Shown here piece after piece: positions 59,661 to 64,000 of a stretch of DNA of 64,000 nucleotides. The stretch covers positions 124,001 through 188,000 of the forward strand of contig NZ_JAGGPP010000004.1 of NCBI RefSeq assembly GCF_018613755.1, read 5' to 3'. The first letter of the stretch is position 1, and every line of letters starts with the position of its first letter. The position numbers and the translations under genes are program-made. The stretch is from Arthrobacter sp. ISL-72. Its GTDB lineage: Bacteria > Actinomycetota > Actinomycetes > Actinomycetales > Micrococcaceae. Below the pieces are notes generated by a model. It made no database searches. It saw only the letters and a list, made by a program, of their open reading frames with translations, and had not been told where the DNA came from.

Positions 59661-60104
59661 CTACTGGGCGACCTGGGAAATTTCGAAAGTCTTGGGCTGC
59701 TGGGCGGCGTGCGGGTGCTCTGCACCGCGGTAAACCTTCAGCTTGCCCAGCTGCTGTGCAGCGAGGGAGTTCTTCGGGAGCATGCCCTTGATGGCCTTCT
59801 CCACGGCGCGGACCGGGTTGGATTCCAGCAGCTCCGCGTAGTTGACGGAGGTCAGGCCGCCCGGGTAGCCGGAGTGGCGGTAAGCGCGCTTCTGCTCGAG
59901 CTTGGCGCCGGTGAGGGCAACCTTCTCGGCGTTGATGATGATGACGAAGTCGCCCATGTCCATATGGGGAGCAAAGGTGGCCTTGTGCTTGCCGCGCAGC
60001 AGGATTGCGGTCTGGCTGGCGAGACGACCAAGGACAACGTCGGTGGCGTCAATGACGTGCCACTGGCGGTTGATATCGCCGGGCTTCGGGGTGTACGTAC
60101 GCAC
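59661..60104 (-). CDS. rplM: 50S ribosomal protein L13
   Basis: A 147-residue early-assembly ribosomal protein. The N-terminus [19 protein letters not shown], the stretch [16 protein letters not shown], and [10 protein letters not shown] are canonical. The GTG at 60104 gives the usual start, with GAGG about 8 bases upstream; a GTG at 60149 would add 15 atypical residues. It leads rplM-rpsI. Confidence 0.98.
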   Translation of the reverse strand: MRTYTPKPGDINRQWHVIDATDVVLGRLASQTAILLRGKHKATFAPHMDMGDFVIIINAEKVALTGAKLEQKRAYRHSGYPGGLTSVNYAELLESNPVRAVEKAIKGMLPKNSLAAQQLGKLKVYRGAEHPHAAQQPKTFEISQVAQ

Positions 60105-60428
60105 GGTGTTTGCCTCGTTCTTGTTCTGGCGTTCTTGTTTAGGTGTCACGTAAGCGTGTGCACCTACTATCTATGCGCTACCGGAACAGAGGTGAGGGCT
60201 CTATGGATCCAGTGGTCCAGAAGTCTCGAATGTGCCCGAGGAGTAGTTATCCTGCAACCGGATTCTCAGCGGGCACGCATCATCAAGAAAGGACACGCAC
60301 AACGACTATCAAGAATAGCGGGTCCAGCGGTCACTGGTCAAAATAGGCTCTAACTAGCCAGCCTGCGCCGGTCCTGGTGCTCGGGTCCGGCGTTTTGGAC
60401 CACGAGCAACTCCGAGCTTAGGTGCCCA
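60105..60428. other. Intergenic region between rplM and the prepilin peptidase gene
   Basis: The 324 bases hold the divergent leaders of rplM and the pilus locus. I see one imperfect inverted repeat near rplM (listed separately) and no convincing gene, RNA or insertion sequence. A short open frame within it has no ribosome site or recognisable protein. Confidence 0.6.
60140..60166 (-). promoter_or_regulatory. Imperfect hairpin in the rplM leader
   Basis: TAGGTG-CACG pairs with CGTG-CACCTA around a 4-base loop, with small internal bulges, 36 bases upstream of the rplM start. It might be a ribosomal-protein leader or an operator. Confidence 0.3.
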
Positions 60429-61121
60429 TTGACTGAAATCCCCCCTGCTTCGCTCCTGATAATCCTCTGTGCAGGTTTGGGGCTCATCGTGGCGCCTCTT
60501 GCCCTAGGGGTCGCCCGGCGGCTACTGCCGGCGATCGAACTGGGGCGGGTGCGGTGGCACAGCGCGGTAGGGACCATTGCGACGGCGGCGCTATTTGGAG
60601 CGATGGCCTGGCGGTTTGGCTGGTCCTGGCCCCTGCCGGCCTTCCTCTTCCTCTGCGCAGCTGGCGTTGTGCTGTCCAGGATCGACCTGCAGCACAAGTT
60701 ATTGCCCAACAGAATCGTCGTTCCAGCGCTCGGAATCGGACTTACCCTGCTGCTTTTGGACGCCGGCTTGAACCAGCGATGGGGAAATCTGCTCCTGGCG
60801 GTCGTCGGATGCGTCGCAACCTTCATGATTTTCCTGATTTTGGCCCTAATTTCTCCGCGCGGGATGGGCATGGGAGACGTAAAGCTCTCGGCGCCACTTG
60901 GTTTGTACTTGGGCTACCTCTCCGTGGGGCATCTGATACTGGGTATAGCCCTTGGCTTTATTGTGGGCGCTGTTACCAGTGTTCTTCTTGTTACAGCCGG
61001 AATTGCAGCGCGGAAGACCTCCCTACCGTTCGGCCCGTCGATGTTCACGGGCTGCATGCTGGTCGTGCTTTGGGGCGCCGCGATCGGGCACTGGCTGATG
61101 CCCACGGCATTCGCCAGGTAG
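60429..61121 (+). CDS. Type IV prepilin peptidase (A24 family)
   Basis: A 230-residue membrane aspartic protease that removes the leader from Flp pilin and pseudopilins. The two active Asp are in SRIDLQHKLLPNR and in GMGMGDVKL, the G-x-G-D signature; seven to eight hydrophobic segments are visible. It lacks the N-terminal Cys-rich methylase domain, as in TadV/CpaA enzymes. The TTG at 60429 is the likely start. It opens the Tad locus. Confidence 0.9.
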   Translation: MTEIPPASLLIILCAGLGLIVAPLALGVARRLLPAIELGRVRWHSAVGTIATAALFGAMAWRFGWSWPLPAFLFLCAAGVVLSRIDLQHKLLPNRIVVPALGIGLTLLLLDAGLNQRWGNLLLAVVGCVATFMIFLILALISPRGMGMGDVKLSAPLGLYLGYLSVGHLILGIALGFIVGAVTSVLLVTAGIAARKTSLPFGPSMFTGCMLVVLWGAAIGHWLMPTAFAR

Positions 61122-61343
61122 TGGTTTCCGAGTACACCAAGTAGTCGCGTACTTGAAGGGCCGCCCTATAGCGCTGTGACACCAAGTAGACGAGTGATTT
61201 TGCTGTCTAAAAGACGAGTACAGCCACTCATTGTGTGGCTATTTGTTACTCCTGTATTCCTTTGTGTATCGAAGTTCTCGCAACACCAACTCGGGGGAGC
61301 GGGAAATTCGAATTCAAATTCAGCACTCACAAAGGAACAAGAA

Positions 61344-61538
61344 ATGAACTCTGTAATGGTCTCCCTCGTTGCTTTTGTCGCCGGCGTCAAGAACCGCCTC
61401 ACGGGTGAAGAGAAGGGCGCAACGGCTGTTGAATACGGCCTGATGGTCGCGCTCATCGTCATCGCTGCCATCCTCGGAATCACTGCCGTCGGTGCCAACC
61501 TCCAGACCCTCTTCGCCGACGTCGCAGGTCGTCTGTAG
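61344..61538 (+). CDS. flp: Flp/Fap family type IVb pilin
   Basis: A 64-residue pilin precursor. The leader ends EEKG, and the mature N-terminus ATAVEYGLMVALIVIAAI has Glu5 and the Glu-Tyr pair typical of Flp pilins; cleavage is after Gly. The ATG at 61344 has AAGGA about 9 bases upstream; a longer frame to 61176 is less likely. A strong hairpin follows, which would keep pilin levels above the downstream genes. The 220-base leader is AT-rich and should hold the promoter. Confidence 0.95.
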   Translation: MNSVMVSLVAFVAGVKNRLTGEEKGATAVEYGLMVALIVIAAILGITAVGANLQTLFADVAGRL

Positions 61539-61566
61539 GCATACGCCGCAACCCAACGCCTGCGTG

Positions 61567-61608
61567 ATGGCGGCTCCCAGGCCATCTGGGAGCCGCCATT
61601 AGCTTTTC
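61567..61608 (+). terminator. Attenuating terminator after flp
   Basis: A perfect 14-bp stem (ATGGCGGCTCCCAG and its complement) with a 5-base loop is followed by TAGCTTTTC. It lies within the Tad locus, between the pilin and tadE-like genes. Confidence 0.8.
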
Positions 61609-61627
61609 GAGACATGAGGATCGGAAA

Positions 61628-62020
61628 ATGCGTAATAAAAAGGAAAAAGGTGCGGCTGCAGTCGAATTCGCATTGATATTGCCGGTATTGCTGCTCATAT
61701 TGATCGGCATCATCGAATTTTCGCTGGCATTCAATGCCCAACTGTCGCTCAATCAGGCTGCCCGCGAGGGGGCCCGTTATATGGCAATTCACAACAACAC
61801 CGGGGCGGCCGCCACAGCGGCCGGTAACGCGGCCGGCAGGCTCGCTCCAAGCACCGTTACCACGACGTTCGCAGTCACCGGCGGGGGAACGACCTGCGCA
61901 GCCGGCAAACAGGTGACTGCGACGACCAGTTACACCCTTACCACGGTCACCGGCTTCCTGGACGCATTCACGGGAACTATCATCCTCACCGGAAAAGGAA
62001 CAATGCAATGCGGCGGTTGA
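61628..62020 (+). CDS. TadE-like pseudopilin
   Basis: A 130-residue protein with the TadE/TadG N-terminus: KEKGAAAVEFALILPVLLLI, with the pilin-like Gly/Ala cleavage site and Glu5, followed by the EFSLAFNAQLSLNQAAREGAR stretch in two parts. The rest is extracytoplasmic and Thr/Gly-rich. It has GAGGATCGG ahead of the ATG. It overlaps the next gene by 13 bases. Confidence 0.88.
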   Translation: MRNKKEKGAAAVEFALILPVLLLILIGIIEFSLAFNAQLSLNQAAREGARYMAIHNNTGAAATAAGNAAGRLAPSTVTTTFAVTGGGTTCAAGKQVTATTSYTLTTVTGFLDAFTGTIILTGKGTMQCGG

Positions 62021-63036
62021 CAAATAACACAGACAAGGAGCGCGGCGCCACTGCCGTCATGGTAGCCCTGATGATGGTGATGCTCCTCAGCTTCGGGGCC
62101 ATCGCCGTTGATGTCGGTGGAATGTACGCCGAAAAGGCGGTAACGCAGAATGGTGCCGATGCCGCGGCCCTTGCGGTGGCGCAGAAATGCGCCAAGAACG
62201 CAGCTGATCCCCTTTGCAACACCGGATCCACGCTTTCGGGCACGCTGGCCAACGCCAACGCCAAGGACAACCTCACCAATGTGGCCTCGACCGTGGTGGA
62301 TAAAACTGCGGGCAAAGTGACAGTGAATACGAATGCCCAGGATTCCACCGGGGTGCATTTTTCAACCTTCTTTGCACGGATCTTCGGAACCGACACCACA
62401 ACGATTAGCGCTGAGGCCGTGGCTGTATGGGGCGGCGCCAAAGCAGGGGTGATATCGCTCCCCATCGCGTTCTCGTCATGCGAAGTGGACTCAAGCGTGG
62501 CGGCTGACGGGACCACTCAGTTCCTGCTGTCGCACGGATCGGGGGCTGGGAAGAAGGACACGTGCCACGACACGGCTTCCGGTTTGGAAATCCCCGGAGG
62601 TTTTGGCTGGCTGGTGACATCAGGATCGTGTGGCGTCAAGGTCGACCTGTCGTCGCCGTGGGTCGACAGCAATACCGGCAACAACCCTGAATCGAACTGC
62701 AGCAGCATTTTGCAGCAGTGGAAGGACCAGCTCGTGGCCGGGAAGAAAGTGGTCGCCCTACTTCCCGTCTTCGACAAGACAAGCGGAACCGGAGCTGGCG
62801 CGAAATTTCACCTCAAGGCGTTCGCAGCCATCGATCTGATGGGTTGGGACCTGGCCAACCAGGACCCATTCCACTACATGCCCACCGCGGCCCAATCTTT
62901 CAAGGACGCCGGCGGCTGGAAATCAAGCGATCTCGGAATTGTCGGGAAATTCATTCGCTACGTTGCACTGGACGAAGCGTTTGATGCCGGCGGTCCCACT
63001 ACCTACGGCAACACCATCGTTGAACTCACGAAATAA
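62008..63036 (+). CDS. TadG-like pilus assembly protein
   Basis: A 342-residue protein. The N-terminal segment (DKERGATAVMVALMMVMLLS, then FGAIAVDVGGMYAEKAVTQ) matches the Flp/TadG-like domain found in actinobacterial Tad loci. A long extracytoplasmic domain with five or more Cys (CAKNAADPLCN, DTCHDT, SGSCGV, NCSSI) suggests disulfide bonds. No von Willebrand A motif was identified. It is translationally coupled to tadE by a 13-base overlap. Confidence 0.82.
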   Translation: MRRLTNNTDKERGATAVMVALMMVMLLSFGAIAVDVGGMYAEKAVTQNGADAAALAVAQKCAKNAADPLCNTGSTLSGTLANANAKDNLTNVASTVVDKTAGKVTVNTNAQDSTGVHFSTFFARIFGTDTTTISAEAVAVWGGAKAGVISLPIAFSSCEVDSSVAADGTTQFLLSHGSGAGKKDTCHDTASGLEIPGGFGWLVTSGSCGVKVDLSSPWVDSNTGNNPESNCSSILQQWKDQLVAGKKVVALLPVFDKTSGTGAGAKFHLKAFAAIDLMGWDLANQDPFHYMPTAAQSFKDAGGWKSSDLGIVGKFIRYVALDEAFDAGGPTTYGNTIVELTK

Positions 63037-63054
63037 GAAATAAAGGAGAATCCC

Positions 63055-63825
63055 GTGAAAACCAGGCTGCTGGGGGGCCTAGCAGCATTGCTCTTGGCGA
63101 TTGTCGGATCTGTACTGATGTTCAATTACGCACAGGCAGCCGACAGCCGAGCACAGCAAGGCTTAGAGCCCGTAGAAGTTCTTGTCGTTCAGAAGGCAGT
63201 TACAGCAGGCACCCCGGTGTCCAAGCTTTCCGAATCCGTTAAACTAACGTCACTTCCCGGGACTGCTGTTCCGGCCGATGCGGTGAAATCCCTCAGCGAT
63301 TTCTCGGACAAGGTCACTGCCGTGGACCTGCAGCCTGGAGAACAACTCCTCAAGGCTCGACTTATTGATCCGAATGCCTTGGCAGCTCCAGGCACTGTCC
63401 CTGTCCCGGCTGGGATGGAGGAGGTCTCTGTGCTGCTGGAACCGCAGCGCGTAATCGGCGGCCGTTTGGCCGCAGGCGACACCGTGGGCGTTTACATCTC
63501 ATACAAACTGGACGAAAAGGTCAGTAGTGATGCACCAGTCAGCAATGACATAAAGGGCTTCAAGGAGTTCACGGGAAAGGCCTTCCACAAGGTGCTCGTC
63601 ACGAGCGTTCAGCAGGCTCCTCCTGAAACCTCAAAGGATTCAGCACCTGCTGAAGGCCCCGCACTGCCGTCAGGTTCTGTGTACGTCACCCTGGCCCGTG
63701 AAGACGTCGACTCCGCCGAAATCGTCTTCGGCGCTGAATTCGGCAAGATCTGGCTCTCCAAGGAGGCCGACGAATCGAAGGATTCCAAGCCCGGCTTGGT
63801 GACGCTGGGGAAGGTCGCACAATGA
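63055..63825 (+). CDS. cpaB: Flp pilus assembly protein CpaB/RcpC
   Basis: A 256-residue membrane-anchored protein. An N-terminal membrane helix (LGGLAALLLAIVGSVLMF) precedes an SAF domain (about residues 45-110, with VLVVQKAVTAGTPVSKL and LQPGEQLLKARL) and the RcpC-type C-terminal part. It probably contacts wall glycan or the assembly channel. GTG start with AAGGAG upstream. It overlaps the next gene by ATGA. Base composition is lower in GC than in the housekeeping genes. Confidence 0.9.
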   Translation: MKTRLLGGLAALLLAIVGSVLMFNYAQAADSRAQQGLEPVEVLVVQKAVTAGTPVSKLSESVKLTSLPGTAVPADAVKSLSDFSDKVTAVDLQPGEQLLKARLIDPNALAAPGTVPVPAGMEEVSVLLEPQRVIGGRLAAGDTVGVYISYKLDEKVSSDAPVSNDIKGFKEFTGKAFHKVLVTSVQQAPPETSKDSAPAEGPALPSGSVYVTLAREDVDSAEIVFGAEFGKIWLSKEADESKDSKPGLVTLGKVAQ

Positions 63826-64000
63826 GCCGCTTCGTAGTCATTACAGCTGCGCAGGAATTTCAGCGCAAGGTGCAGTTAGCGGTGCGAGGCGCACTTCACG
63901 GCACGGTACAGATCCTCCCCCCGTCGGTGATGCTCGGGGGCCCCCAGGAGCTGTTCGGCCGGCTAACCGGCGAACCGCCGGAAGTCTTGGTCTTGGGCCC
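63822..64000 (+). CDS. CpaE/TadZ-like protein (partial, 3' end beyond window)
   Basis: The first 59 or so residues of an open frame that runs off the right edge. The start overlaps the cpaB stop codon. The visible part (SRFVVITAAQEFQRKVQLAV, then PPEVLVLG) looks like the receiver-like N-terminal domain of CpaE/TadZ proteins, which carry a MinD-like ATPase after it and place the pilus machine in the cell. The ATPase domain is not visible, so the call depends on gene order. Confidence 0.6.
   Translation, partial: MSRFVVITAAQEFQRKVQLAVRGALHGTVQILPPSVMLGGPQELFGRLTGEPPEVLVLG

Noticed and set aside
60143..60346. Small open frame upstream of the prepilin peptidase
   Set aside because: No ribosome site, atypical composition, overlaps the rplM leader.
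61166..62023. 285-codon minus-strand open frame over flp and tadE
   Set aside because: Antisense to genes with clear pilin motifs; low-complexity Ser/Arg protein.

Overview
The window is about 65 percent GC and looks like the chromosome of a Micrococcaceae actinobacterium, most like Arthrobacter or Pseudarthrobacter. This rests on gene content and order: the rplM-rpsI-glmM-coaA-glmS-acpS block, alr-tsaE-tsaB-rimI-tsaD, a groES-groEL pair with a GroEL1-type His-rich tail, GuaB3 beside GuaB, mycothiol genes (ino1, mshA) and a glgX-treY-treZ operon. No rRNA, tRNA, insertion sequence, prophage or CRISPR array was seen. Assignments come from reading motifs and family resemblance; no searches were run.

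Layout. 1-3565 (-) is the N-terminal 1188 residues of a very large superfamily 1 helicase-like protein whose ATPase motifs are degenerate and whose C-terminus enters a nuclease-like domain cut by the window edge. 3.7-14.1 kb (-) holds purine and energy genes: guaA, a DUF3817 membrane protein, SURF1, an orphan PTS EIIA, glpD, guaB3, an ABC exporter and guaB. 14.3-21.7 kb (-) is envelope and accessory: two tandem acyltransferases, a flavoprotein coupled to a small PQ-loop-like membrane protein, and a large LuxR/TPR regulator. 22.0-24.2 kb (-) is groES-groEL behind two CIRCE operators. 24.2-34.1 kb holds a methyltransferase, a shikimate-dehydrogenase-like enzyme, a GH3 lipoprotein, a YbdK-type ligase, and the translationally coupled alr-tsaE-tsaB-rimI-tsaD operon (alanine racemase and the tRNA t6A machinery).

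34.1-51.1 kb is a metabolic and accessory stretch: a PfkB kinase divergent from a GH4 glycosidase, mshA, fhs, an AbiEi/DUF559-like protein, a DUF2306/MerR divergent pair, ino1, an aldo-keto reductase, and glgX-treY-treZ. It contains a repeat with a 32-bp period at three gene ends. 51.2-60.1 kb returns to conserved genes: NAD(P)HX repair, acpS, glmS, coaA, a VanY-like lipoprotein, mscL, glmM, rpsI, rplM. 60.4-64.0 kb (+) is the start of a Tad/Flp pilus locus: prepilin peptidase, Flp pilin, TadE, a TadG-like protein, CpaB and the first residues of a CpaE/TadZ-like protein, cut by the window edge.

Functional links: GlmS and GlmM supply UDP-GlcNAc, and Ino1 supplies inositol phosphate; MshA joins these in the first committed step of mycothiol synthesis. 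Alr, GlmS/GlmM, the VanY-like and GH3 proteins all bear on peptidoglycan. GlgX-TreY-TreZ turns glycogen into trehalose.
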